NCBI GenBank assembly: GCA_951812795.1
Contig: OX638325.1
Location: forward strand, 1-64,000
Length of the DNA stretch: 64,000 nucleotides
Source of the DNA: an uncultured Dehalococcoidia bacterium
GTDB lineage: Bacteria > Chloroflexota > Dehalococcoidia > Lucifugimonadales > Lucifugimonadaceae
Reading direction: 5' to 3'
The translations under genes and the position numbers were made by a program. The notes below the pieces were generated by a model, which worked only from the letters and a program-made list of their open reading frames with translations, did no database searches and was not told where the DNA came from. Shown here one piece after another: positions 54,115-62,879 of this stretch (the first letter of the stretch is position 1; each line of letters opens with the position of its first letter).

Positions 54115-54894
54115 TCAGAGATAGGGAGCCGCCCAGCTTAATCCTGTTTTGGTATCGCTTGCAGGAATGTATTCCGCACCGATCCAGCCTTCGTATCCAC
54201 AGCTGTCGATGTGGTCGAGGATGAATGGGTAGTTGATCTCGCCTGAACCCGGTTCGTGACGTCCGGGGTTATCGGCGATTTGGACGTGACCGATGATGGG
54301 TAGCAGGCGGGAGAATTTGCGGGCGAGGTCGCCTTCCATTATTTGTGTGTGGTACACATCGAATTGCAGTCGAACGTTGTCACGAACGGTGTCTTTGATC
54401 AGGCTTTGGCCATGCGCGGTGGCGGAAACGAACGTGCCTGGCACATCGATTGTGTTCAATGGTTCGACGAGGACGATTGCGTCGATCGCTGCCGCGGCGT
54501 CGGCCGCGAAACGGAGGTTGCCGACTAGTGTATTGTCGGTGGCGTCGGGATCGCTTCCTGATTCGGGGATGCCAGCAAGGCACGTGAGCCGTCGGCATCC
54601 GAGGGCTTTGGCGTATTCTATGGCGAGTCCGACACCGTCTTGGAACTCACCAACGCGATGTGGTTGGACGGCGATACCGCGGTCACCGTTTGCCCAATCG
54701 CCCGCCGGGAAATCGAAAAGTATTTGCTGCAGGCCGTGTGTTTCAAGTTGTTCGCCGATGGCGTCTACGGGGTAGTCGAAGGGGAAGAGGTATTCGACAC
54801 CTTTGAATCCGTCGCGAGATGCGGCCGCGAAACGATCCAAAAAATCGTGTTCGTTGTACATCATGGTTAGATTGGCTGCGACTTTCAGGGGCAT
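54115..54894 (-). CDS. Hydroxypyruvate isomerase-like TIM-barrel protein
   Basis: 259 residues. ANLTMMYNEHDFLDRFAAA, GFKGVEYLFPFDYP, GDWANGDRGIA, IVLVEPLN (Glu ligand), FDVYHTQIMEGDLA (Asp/His) and IGHVQIADNPGRHEPG (His) are the typical run of motifs of the Hyi/GarR-linked isomerases. The likely reaction is interconversion of hydroxypyruvate and tartronate semialdehyde or a related sugar. Converges with dxs, leaving about 10 bp. Confidence 0.88.
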   Translation of the reverse strand: MPLKVAANLTMMYNEHDFLDRFAAASRDGFKGVEYLFPFDYPVDAIGEQLETHGLQQILFDFPAGDWANGDRGIAVQPHRVGEFQDGVGLAIEYAKALGCRRLTCLAGIPESGSDPDATDNTLVGNLRFAADAAAAIDAIVLVEPLNTIDVPGTFVSATAHGQSLIKDTVRDNVRLQFDVYHTQIMEGDLARKFSRLLPIIGHVQIADNPGRHEPGSGEINYPFILDHIDSCGYEGWIGAEYIPASDTKTGLSWAAPYL

Positions 54895-55313
54895 TGGGGG
54901 AAACTCCTGCGTGTTGTTCGCGCCCAGAGAGTGGCGCGAGTGTTGATGTTAAGTGATTGAGATGATTGCTACGATACGAAGTCTCAACGAATATCTGGCG
55001 CTAGATACGAATATGCGACCTTAACGCGTCTTGACTTGCGATATTCGTCAATCGACCAAGTGTATGGCATCGAAATACCTTATTTTCCACGCCAAAATTC
55101 GAAATCGCAAATGGGCCTTTGGCGCATTAAGATGCCGTGGAATGTATTGGGACCAGAATAATCTGGCGGTGGGCGAGGGCTGGGTTTGTAATGTTTGGTT
55201 CAACGAGTTTGTAGTTGAATGGGCGGCGTGGGCGCGTGGATTCAGAGAACTGTGGACAGACTCGTGATTACTCCATTTTCTCAAAATTCGGCGCAAAAAG
55301 GATTCCGATTTCA
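54895..55313. other. Intergenic region, nothing clear
   Basis: About 420 bp. A short repeated word, GATACGAA, occurs near 54975 and 55010. An open frame at 55031-55267 has no ribosome-binding site and an odd, Trp-rich composition, so it is not called. It may contain the promoter of the ruined permease gene that follows. Confidence 0.35.
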
Positions 55314-56109
55314 TTGGATGAAATAATCGTATTCGTCGTCCTGATTTTGGCGTTCGTCATGTTTGTTAGGGGCTCATGTCGCTACGATATCGTTGCGCTT
55401 TTTCATTGCTCGCGCTGACTTTTGTGGAGATTGTTCCGGCAGCTGAGGCGTTTAAGGGATTTGGTCATCCGGCCGTGTTGACCGTCGGGGGTGTTTTGGT
55501 GCTAAGTCGGGCGCTTCAGAATTCGGGCGTGGTCGACGTAATCGCCGCTTGGTAATCCCGCGTTCCCGATCGCTCAACTGCGCGAGTGTTTTCGTTGTCC
55601 GGCATCACGGCGTTCTTTTCGGCTTTCATGAATAATGTCGGGGCGGTAAGCCTATTGATGCCGATGGCTATCAGAGTATCGAACCGTAGTAAAGATCTAC
55701 CTTCGCGTTTCCTCATGCCGCTGGCATTCGCGTCTCTCCTCGGAGGTTTGACAACGCTGATCGGCACGCCACCCAACATCATCATCTCTAATTTCCGGCA
55801 GCAGGAATCCGGAGAGCCATTTCACATGTTCGATTTCACGTCTGTCGGACTTGGTATCGCAGTTGCCGGGTTCGTGTTCATTGCGTTGGTTGGCTGGCGT
55901 CAGATCCGTTTTTGATGGCGGTTGCCATCGGTGGATCGTCGGCCTTTCTCACTCCGGTTGGCCAACAGTCAAACACGATAGTGATGGGGCCGGCCGGTTA
56001 TCAGTTTGGCGATTATTTCAGGTTGGGGTTCCCGCTGGTAATCGTGATCGTCACCGTCTCAATTCCGCTAATCATGTGGTTTTGGCCGCTGGGGATAAAG
56101 GACGAATGA
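55314..56109 (+). pseudogene. Decayed SLC13-family permease
   Basis: Pieces in order: DEIIVFVVLILAFVMFVRGS with RYDIVAL (frame 1), then a shift at the TTTTT run near 55399-55403 to FSLLALTFVEIVPAAEAFKG and GHPAVLTVGGVLVLSRALQN. An in-frame TAA follows near 55553, then SGITAFFSAFMNNVGAVSLL and GGLTTLIGTPPNIIIS (the two permease signatures), a stop near 55915, and a last piece GSSAFLTPVGQQSNTIVMGP with the terminal helices. The central TrkA-C/membrane part is deleted. Three or more lesions mean it is dead rather than mis-sequenced. Such permeases move dicarboxylates or sulfate. Confidence 0.8.
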
Positions 56110-56144
56110 CGGGTGACGGGGCGTGAATCTATCACCGGTGGTCG

Positions 56145-57389
56145 TTACAGGGCGGTTTTGGGGACTTCTTTGGTTGGGTCGCGGAAGGGGACGCGGACTA
56201 CGGTTGCGTCTACGATGCCGTCTTCGGGGAGCTGTGCTTTCGCTTTGGTGCCCATGCGCCAATGGGTTTTTGGCATTACGGCAAGGGCGATGTTTGAGTT
56301 GATGTTTGGGGACCAGAATGCGCTAGTAATGTAGCCGATGTCGTTTCTATGTTCAGCGTCTTTGACGAGATAGAAATCTTCGTTGTACCAGGTAATTGGC
56401 GCGCCGCCGAGTTGCAGACCCACAAGGCGCTGTTGGACACCACGTTTTTTGATTCGTGCCAAGGCGTCCTTGCCGATGAAGTTGGCTTCCTTTTCGAGGT
56501 CAACTTGCCAACCGAGGCGGACTTCGAAGGGGTTGTTCTCGATGTCCATGTCCTGACCGTATGAGAGGATTCCGGCTTCGAGGCGTCGGATGTGGCTGGG
56601 AGCAATGACGCCGAGGTTGAATTCCTCGCCTTGTTCGAGGATATGAGGCCAGATGTCGTCAGCGTGGAGGGTAGCGTCGTGGAGGTAGATTTCGAAACCG
56701 ACCTCGGCCGAGAAACCGGTTCGGGATATGGTTACCGGGTGCCCGTTGAGTGTGTCGTGGATCAATCCATAGTAGGGTATTTCTCTAACGTGAGGTCCGA
56801 ACATCTTCGCCATGAGGGCAGCGGATTTCGGGCCTTGGATCTGAACGGGTGAGACGTCGATTTCGTGGATTTCGACGTCGAAGTTGGCGAACGAGTTGAC
56901 GCCTTGGGCCCAGAGCAGGACATCTGAGTCGGAAATGCTGAACCAGAACTCATCGTCGGCGACGCGAAGCAGCACGGGGTCGTTGATGATTCCGCCATAC
57001 TGATTGCAAAGAATCACGTAGCGCGCTTGCATCGGAGGGAGGATGGCGTGGACGTCGCGGGTGATCAGGAGATTGACGAAATCTGCGGCGTCGGGTCCCT
57101 TGACTCTGATCTGTCTTTCAACGGCCACGTCCCACATGCTGACGTGTTCGGTAAGGAACTGGTATTCCGCGAGCAATCCGCCGTCCTCGGGCTTGATGTA
57201 CGAACGAGGGTGGTAAAGGTGGTTGTAGGTTGTGTATGCCCTGCAACCAGCGGCTTTAGAGAGGTGCCACCAAGGGGATTTTCTGATCCGAGTGGAGATG
57301 AGTATCCGGGCGTCGCTGTTCCCGCTCTGCCTCAAATTGATAGGCCAGTTTCGGCGCTTTAGGCCGTCGATTATCAGCGTCTGGCTCAC
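56145..57389 (-). CDS. GcvT-fold aminomethyltransferase / DmdA-like protein
   Basis: 414 residues. SPWWHLSKAAGCRAYTTYNHLYHP and EHVSMWDVAVERQIRVKGPDA are the N-terminal motifs of GcvT-like, tetrahydrofolate-dependent enzymes; GPDAADFVNLLITRD and VSPVQIQGPKSAALM continue the fold. The wording (ERQI, TYNHLYHPR, PWWHLS) is nearer to dimethylsulfoniopropionate demethylase (DmdA) than to the glycine-cleavage T protein, but I would not assert DMSP as substrate. A C-demethylation or methyl transfer to folate is the likely type of reaction. The dimethylglycine-dehydrogenase-like gene lies 122 bp upstream on the same strand. Confidence 0.8.
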   Translation of the reverse strand: MSQTLIIDGLKRRNWPINLRQSGNSDARILISTRIRKSPWWHLSKAAGCRAYTTYNHLYHPRSYIKPEDGGLLAEYQFLTEHVSMWDVAVERQIRVKGPDAADFVNLLITRDVHAILPPMQARYVILCNQYGGIINDPVLLRVADDEFWFSISDSDVLLWAQGVNSFANFDVEIHEIDVSPVQIQGPKSAALMAKMFGPHVREIPYYGLIHDTLNGHPVTISRTGFSAEVGFEIYLHDATLHADDIWPHILEQGEEFNLGVIAPSHIRRLEAGILSYGQDMDIENNPFEVRLGWQVDLEKEANFIGKDALARIKKRGVQQRLVGLQLGGAPITWYNEDFYLVKDAEHRNDIGYITSAFWSPNINSNIALAVMPKTHWRMGTKAKAQLPEDGIVDATVVRVPFRDPTKEVPKTAL

Positions 57390-57511
57390 CTGATCACCTC
57401 CGATTTACGAGGGATTATCTGATCATGCGGTGATGCTACCAGCAATAGTGGGGAGTGGTTAAGTGAATTCTGCCGAAATGTCGTGCTTCATTATTTGGGG
57501 GAGGTAGCAAT

Positions 57512-59992
57512 TCACAATGCCATTTTGTCGCCATTCGGATCGTAAAGGGGTTCTTTTTGGACGGTAGCTTGGAGCCGTTCGCCGAAATAGATGATTTCTA
57601 CATTGGTATTTGGTTTGGTGTGAGAGATTGGGAGGTAACCGTAAACGATGGCGCGGCCGATGGAGTGCCCGTAGTTTGCACTGGTTACGTAGCCGAGAAC
57701 TCGGTCTCCGTCCATGATCGGTTCTTTGCCCATGACAACTCGATTTGGGTCGTCCAAGGTCATGCACGACAGCTTTCTCATTGGTCGACGCGTCGAGATG
57801 TCGAGCAATGCTTTCTTGCCGATAAAGTCGCCTTTTCGCATCTTTACGGTGAATGCGGTGCCGGCCTCGTATGGGTTGAACTCGGTGTGGATGTCGTTAC
57901 CCCAAAGACGGTAGCCTTTTTCGAGGCGTAGCGAGTCGAAGGCGGCGGATCCAGCGGCGATCACGCCGAGATTTTGACCGGCATCCCAGAGGAAGTCCCA
58001 AAGCCGGAGCCCATACTCGACTGGTGTGTAAATCTCCCAACCGAGCTCGCCGGCGTACGAGATGCGCACCGCCAAGGCAGGAACATCGACAATCGTGATG
58101 GGTTTCGAAGTAAGGTACGGGAACTCTCGATTTCCGATGTCGTCGTCAGAGACTCGTTGCAAGAGTTTGCGGGCTCTCGGACCCCAAAGACCGATGCAGC
58201 AGGTTGCTGAGGATACGTCGGTAACACTCACCGATGCGTCCTTGGGCAGGTTGGACTGAATCCATTTCAGGTCTTGCGGACCAGAACCTCCACCGGTGAC
58301 GATCAGGAAACGGTCTTGAGCAAGTCGAGTGATGGTCAGATCGCACTTTATGCCACCGCTCGGCGTCAGGAGAGAGGTGTAGGTGATGGCACCGATCGGT
58401 TTGTCCATTTGGTTGGTAGTCAAATGTTGGAGCGCGGCTAGTGCTCCGGATCCTGTCACTTCAAGTTTGGTGAACGGGGAGAGGTCGAACATGGCCACGC
58501 ATTCGCGAGTGGCGACGTGTTCGGCGGCGACTATGGGCGACCACTCGCGTGCTTCCCATCCTTGGCGAGATGCGCCAGCAACATTGAGTGACTCGAGAAG
58601 GTCGGAGTTGGATTCGTACCAGCGTGGGCGTTCCCACCCAGCGTCTTCGACGAAAACGGCGCCGAGTTCTTGTTGGCGGGGATAGAACGGTGTGAGCCGG
58701 AGATTTCTAGGTTCCGCGATTTGTTGCAGGGGATGAATGATGTCGTAGACTTCGCGATATTGTTGCGCGGCCCTCGCCCGGATGTAGGGGCGAGTGAGAG
58801 CGTGGGGATGGAAGCGCGCGATGGCGCATTCGCGGAGGTCAGTGGTGGGTGAACCGTTAACGATCCATTCGGCAACGGCCTTTCCGATGCCCCCGGCGTG
58901 CGTTATCCAAACAGCCTGCGCGGACCAGAAACCTCGAAGCTGTGGCGCCTCGCCGAGAATGGGGAAACCATCATTGGTGAACGAGAATAGGCCGTTAAAT
59001 TTCCGCGTCAATCCGACGCCATCGAGGCAGGGCATCACCTCGCCAGCTGCGGTCTGTGCGGCATCGAAGTGATCTTGAGTGAATGGCATCTCTGCAGGTT
59101 GTACCGGCGAATCGCCATAGTCGGGAAGATCGTTGGCATCGACTATCAAGGGCTCGTGCAGGTATGAGCCGATGCCGAAACAGTCGCGCTCCTGACGGAA
59201 ATACATCGAGTGATCCTGATGGCGGACCAACGGCAGTTCGATATCGGATGTTGCGCCCGCGAACTCTGGCAAAGGTTCGGTGATTGCGTAGATGTGTTGC
59301 ATCGGGGAGAGCGGTACAGGGACGGCAGCCATGGCACCTAACTTGGGCGCCCAGATGCCGACGGCGGATACGATGAGATCGGTTTTGATGTCTCCGGATT
59401 GGGTTTTGATGCAGCGAATCCGCCGATTTTCGATCTCGAAGCCGGTGACCTTGATATTGCCGTGGAACGAAGCACCGCATCGTTGCGCGGCGCGCGCCAT
59501 CGCTTCGGCGGGTTTGATCGCCGTGGTTTGGATGTCCGAAGGAACGTAGATTGCGCCCAAGATGCGGTCGGAGAGTGTCGGGACGAGGTCGCGAGCCTCT
59601 TCAGAGGTGATAACGCTTGCTTCGACGCCCCAGCTTAGGCCGAAGCCGGCTTTGCGCTTCAGATCGTTTAATCGTTCGGGGGTCCAAGCGACTTCGAGGC
59701 TCCCTACTTGGTTGACACACGGCTCGCCATCGAGTTCCAGCTGTGACCAATCGGTGACCGTTTGGCGGGCGAAACTGGTCATTGTCTTCGACGCGTTGAT
59801 CTGGAACACGCCGCCGGGTGCGTGCGAGGTCGAGCCGCCGGTTTCGAAGAGGGGGCCTTGGTCAACGACAACGATGTCGCGCCAACCGAGCTTGGTTAGG
59901 TGGTATGCAACGCTGCAACCGGCGATTCCGGCGCCGATGATGACGGCTCTAGCATGTGTAGGCAAGGATGTATCGGTCATCTGGTGCTTCAT
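57512..59992 (-). CDS. Dimethylglycine/sarcosine dehydrogenase-like flavoprotein
   Basis: 826 residues with the domain order DAO, FAO_M, GCV_T, GCV_T_C. GAGIAG at residues 20-25 is the FAD site, and STSHAPGG with H57 is the usual place of the covalent flavin in this family. VQPAEMPFTQDHFDAA is near the end of the oxidase part. From ~residue 455 the folate-binding part starts (REWSPIVAAEHVATRECVAMFD), with a C-terminal barrel to KMAL. It would oxidise N-methyl groups and pass formaldehyde to tetrahydrofolate. Pairing with the next gene (GcvT/DmdA-like) suggests a one-carbon unit. MTDTSLP, four residues on, is an alternative start. Confidence 0.9.
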   Translation of the reverse strand: MKHQMTDTSLPTHARAVIIGAGIAGCSVAYHLTKLGWRDIVVVDQGPLFETGGSTSHAPGGVFQINASKTMTSFARQTVTDWSQLELDGEPCVNQVGSLEVAWTPERLNDLKRKAGFGLSWGVEASVITSEEARDLVPTLSDRILGAIYVPSDIQTTAIKPAEAMARAAQRCGASFHGNIKVTGFEIENRRIRCIKTQSGDIKTDLIVSAVGIWAPKLGAMAAVPVPLSPMQHIYAITEPLPEFAGATSDIELPLVRHQDHSMYFRQERDCFGIGSYLHEPLIVDANDLPDYGDSPVQPAEMPFTQDHFDAAQTAAGEVMPCLDGVGLTRKFNGLFSFTNDGFPILGEAPQLRGFWSAQAVWITHAGGIGKAVAEWIVNGSPTTDLRECAIARFHPHALTRPYIRARAAQQYREVYDIIHPLQQIAEPRNLRLTPFYPRQQELGAVFVEDAGWERPRWYESNSDLLESLNVAGASRQGWEAREWSPIVAAEHVATRECVAMFDLSPFTKLEVTGSGALAALQHLTTNQMDKPIGAITYTSLLTPSGGIKCDLTITRLAQDRFLIVTGGGSGPQDLKWIQSNLPKDASVSVTDVSSATCCIGLWGPRARKLLQRVSDDDIGNREFPYLTSKPITIVDVPALAVRISYAGELGWEIYTPVEYGLRLWDFLWDAGQNLGVIAAGSAAFDSLRLEKGYRLWGNDIHTEFNPYEAGTAFTVKMRKGDFIGKKALLDISTRRPMRKLSCMTLDDPNRVVMGKEPIMDGDRVLGYVTSANYGHSIGRAIVYGYLPISHTKPNTNVEIIYFGERLQATVQKEPLYDPNGDKMAL

Positions 59993-59999
59993 TCCGCGG

Positions 60000-61331
60000 T
60001 TAATCGTGGTTGTATTGAGGTGAAATTAGTTCCCGGGAGTATTCGACGGGATAGAAATCGGGGTCTGCGAGACGACGGTATTGATTAGGCAGTTGGCGAA
60101 GGTTGGATGCGACTCGTTTTCTAACGGTCGGCAAGGGTTCGGGAGCGATATGCCGTTTGCCTGACCTCATTGCGGTGCGGAGCAAAGGTTCGGGATTGCC
60201 GCTCGGGATCGGGGATGATTCACGGGTGATGATATCGCCGCGCATCATCTCTTGGTCGAAGTTTCGGTAGACCTGCTTCGCCCACGGTTGAGTGACCTTC
60301 GATGGACTGAGTTTGGTGACTGGGCGGCCATCGATTTCGACGAGTTTGTAGACCGAATCGATGTACGGCGCATCGGCGGAGGTTCCGAAGCGGGTGCCGA
60401 CGCCGAACGCGTCGATTGGTGCGCCTGCTTCGACGAGGGCATGGATGCTGTGTTCGTCGAGACCGCCGGTTGCCATAATGCGGATATCGGGGAGTCCGGC
60501 GTCGTCGAGCATCTTGCGTGCTGAATTCGCTAGTTGGCCGAGGTCGCCGCTGTCGAGGCGAATGGCGTTGATTGAAACGCCGTGTTGTGCCGCGTTTTTG
60601 GCGACTTGGATGGCGCGGGTTACTCCCTCGATGGAGTCGTAGGTGTCGACGAGGAGGGTTGTGTTTTCGGGGAATTCATTGGCATAGGCCTCAAACGCCG
60701 CGGATTCGTCTCCGAATGCTTGAACAAAGGAGTGTGCCATCGTGCCGACTGCCGGGATACCGAATAGGGCGGCCGCTTTGACGTTGCTCGTTCCGGCGAA
60801 TCCAGCGATGTAACCGGAATATGCGGCCTGGATCGCCGCGTCCTCGCCGTGTGTGCGGCGGGAGCCGAAATCGACGACGGGTTTGCCTGCCGCGGCTTGG
60901 ATGATGCGCGATGCTTTGGTCGCCATGAGCGATGCGGTAGTGACGATGTTGAGAAGCATCGTTTCGACGAGTTGCGCTTCAATGATCGGCGCAGTGACCT
61001 CGAGCAGCGGTTCTTCGGCGAAGACAAGTGTTCCCTCTGGGACAGCTCGGACGTCGCCGGTGAAGCGGATGTCGGACAACGCGTTCAGGAAATCGTCGGC
61101 GAGTGGTGTTGTGTTTCGGATGGACTGGATGTCGTGTGCCGAAAAGTGAAAGTCTGCGAGGAAATCGAGGGCTTGTTCTATGCCGGCGGCCACGTAGTAG
61201 GCACGATCCTTGGGGTAGCCGCGGAAGAAAAGACTGAACGTCGCGGTGTCATCCATGCCGCGTCGCCAAAAGACCTGAGACATCGTGAGTTCATAGAGGT
61301 CGACGCTGAGCTCTTTTCGGTGGTCGGTCAT
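60000..61331 (-). CDS. pncB: Nicotinate phosphoribosyltransferase
   Basis: 443 residues from ATG at 61331 (MTDHRKELSVDLYELTMSQV); a longer frame to 61556 has no matching residues. It makes nicotinate mononucleotide for NAD. FGSRRTHGEDAA holds the catalytic His, and SGDL and ATGGLDE form the PRPP-binding region. The C-terminus ending in PEPLPTVRKRVASNLRQLP is typical of the longer NAPRT forms. Confidence 0.92.
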   Translation of the reverse strand: MTDHRKELSVDLYELTMSQVFWRRGMDDTATFSLFFRGYPKDRAYYVAAGIEQALDFLADFHFSAHDIQSIRNTTPLADDFLNALSDIRFTGDVRAVPEGTLVFAEEPLLEVTAPIIEAQLVETMLLNIVTTASLMATKASRIIQAAAGKPVVDFGSRRTHGEDAAIQAAYSGYIAGFAGTSNVKAAALFGIPAVGTMAHSFVQAFGDESAAFEAYANEFPENTTLLVDTYDSIEGVTRAIQVAKNAAQHGVSINAIRLDSGDLGQLANSARKMLDDAGLPDIRIMATGGLDEHSIHALVEAGAPIDAFGVGTRFGTSADAPYIDSVYKLVEIDGRPVTKLSPSKVTQPWAKQVYRNFDQEMMRGDIITRESSPIPSGNPEPLLRTAMRSGKRHIAPEPLPTVRKRVASNLRQLPNQYRRLADPDFYPVEYSRELISPQYNHD

Positions 61332-61424
61332 TGGTTGGCAGAGAGTTAGGTGCGTTGGTGCATACTTTAATGCTGACCACGGGCCGAGTAGTTGTATAGG
61401 CGAGCAATCGAACGGAGAAACGGG

Positions 61425-62708
61425 ATGTCTCAGGGATTGGAAACCGCGTTTGCGATGGATGCCGCGAGCATCAAGTTCGGTTTTGGGGTGACTGCCGAAC
61501 TGGGCTTCGAGATGAAACGGCTCGGCGTGAAGCGGGCGATGGTGTTGACCGATCAATCCCTATTGGAAACTACGGCCGTCAAGACGTCGTTAGAGTCGTT
61601 GCGTGACGACGGCATCGAATTCGTGGTTTATGCAGATGTAAGTGTGGAACCTACGGACGCGTCGTTCGCGGACGCGATCAGGTTTGCGGAGCAAGGCAAC
61701 TTCGACGGTTTCGTAGCAGTTGGGGGCGGCTCGGTGATGGACACGGCCAAGGTGGCGAACCTCTACGACTCTCACCCAGCGGATTTCTTGGAGTATGTGA
61801 ACGCACCGATTGGGAAGGGTACTCCCGTTCCCGGTGCGTTGAAGCCGTTGATCGCAGTGCCGACAACGGCCGGTACTGGCAGCGAGACATCTGGCGTGGC
61901 AATCTTCGACATGAAGGAGATTCATGCGAAGACGGGGATTGCGAACCGGGCATTGAAGCCGCATATGGGATTGGTGGATCCGGAGAATACCCGATCGATG
62001 CCGCGCAACGTTGCGGCGTTCAGTGGGTTTGATGTGTTGTGTCACGGGCTGGAGTCTTACACCGCGCTGCCGTACACGAAGCGTGAGGCGGCGATCGACC
62101 CGGCGCACCGGCCCGCGTATCAGGGAGCGAACCCGATGAGCGACGTATGGGCGGCCAAGGCGATCGAGATAGTTTCCGCCAACATCAGACGGGCAGTGAA
62201 CGATCCCGAGGATGATGAGGCGCGGGCGAACATGTGCCTCGCGGCGACTGCGGCGGGAGTTGGATTCGGGACGGCGGGAGTTCATTTGCCGCACGGTATG
62301 TCGTATCCAGTGGCGGGGAATGCGAGGGATTTCCAACCGGCGGGTTATCCAGAGGAACATCCGATCATACCGCATGGATTATCGGTGATATTGAACGCCC
62401 CGGCCGTGTTTCGTTACACCGCGGCAGCGAGTCCGGCTCGGCATCTCGAAGCGGCTCGATTGATGGGTGGGGAAACGGAGGGTGTTGACGACGAGGACGC
62501 CGGTGAGCTCTTGGCTGAGCAGATCGTTCGGTTGTTGCAGGATTTGGAGATGCCGAATGGTTTGTCTGGTGTCGGTTATAGCGAATCGGACATCGACGCG
62601 TTCGTTGCTGGAACGTTGCCGCAACATCGAGTTACGAAGTTGGCACCGAGGCCGACTGGTGCGGCAGAGCTGAGGCTTTTATTCGAAGAATCGATGCGGC
62701 TATGGTGA
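61425..62708 (+). CDS. Hydroxyacid-oxoacid transhydrogenase (iron-containing alcohol dehydrogenase family)
   Basis: 427 residues. FDGFVAVGGGSVMDTAKVANLY is the nucleotide-binding site and VPTTAGTGSETSGVAIFD follows. ANPMSDVWAAKAIEI, GFGTAGVHLPHGMSYPVAGNA and IPHGLSVILNAPAVF are the iron-ligand and family motifs. The long insert around ANPMSDVW and VHLPHGMSYP are characteristic of ADHFE1-type enzymes, which move hydride between 4-hydroxybutyrate and 2-oxoglutarate. ATG at 61425 has GGAG 7 nt upstream; the frame from 61392 is not needed. Divergent from pncB. Confidence 0.9.
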   Translation: MSQGLETAFAMDAASIKFGFGVTAELGFEMKRLGVKRAMVLTDQSLLETTAVKTSLESLRDDGIEFVVYADVSVEPTDASFADAIRFAEQGNFDGFVAVGGGSVMDTAKVANLYDSHPADFLEYVNAPIGKGTPVPGALKPLIAVPTTAGTGSETSGVAIFDMKEIHAKTGIANRALKPHMGLVDPENTRSMPRNVAAFSGFDVLCHGLESYTALPYTKREAAIDPAHRPAYQGANPMSDVWAAKAIEIVSANIRRAVNDPEDDEARANMCLAATAAGVGFGTAGVHLPHGMSYPVAGNARDFQPAGYPEEHPIIPHGLSVILNAPAVFRYTAAASPARHLEAARLMGGETEGVDDEDAGELLAEQIVRLLQDLEMPNGLSGVGYSESDIDAFVAGTLPQHRVTKLAPRPTGAAELRLLFEESMRLW

Positions 62709-62797
62709 GACCATTGCGGAACCTGTTAGGCGACGTGCTGTACGCAGTTTTCGCACTGATCGTTGGTCGGCGAATTTGGAGCGGCGAAAGCAACTAG
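62702..62797 (+). CDS. Possible 31-aa membrane peptide overlapping the transhydrogenase end
   Basis: Frame of 31 codons, MVRPLRNLLGDVLYAVFALI and GRRIWSGESN, starting inside the last codons of the preceding gene (ATGGTGA). A basic start, one hydrophobic stretch and a basic end suit a tiny membrane protein, and the overlap suggests coupling. There is no clear Shine-Dalgarno sequence. Low certainty. Confidence 0.3.
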   Translation: MVRPLRNLLGDVLYAVFALIVGRRIWSGESN

Positions 62798-62879
62798 ACC
62801 CCCGCCCAGCGGTTTTCGATCGGTTAGTCGGAATGGTTTACGGAGTCGCTCGCTTAAACTCGTACCGTGGATATTTGCG

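Noticed and set aside
55031-55267. 78-codon frame before the broken permease
   Set aside because: No ribosome-binding site, unusual Trp content and no family resemblance.
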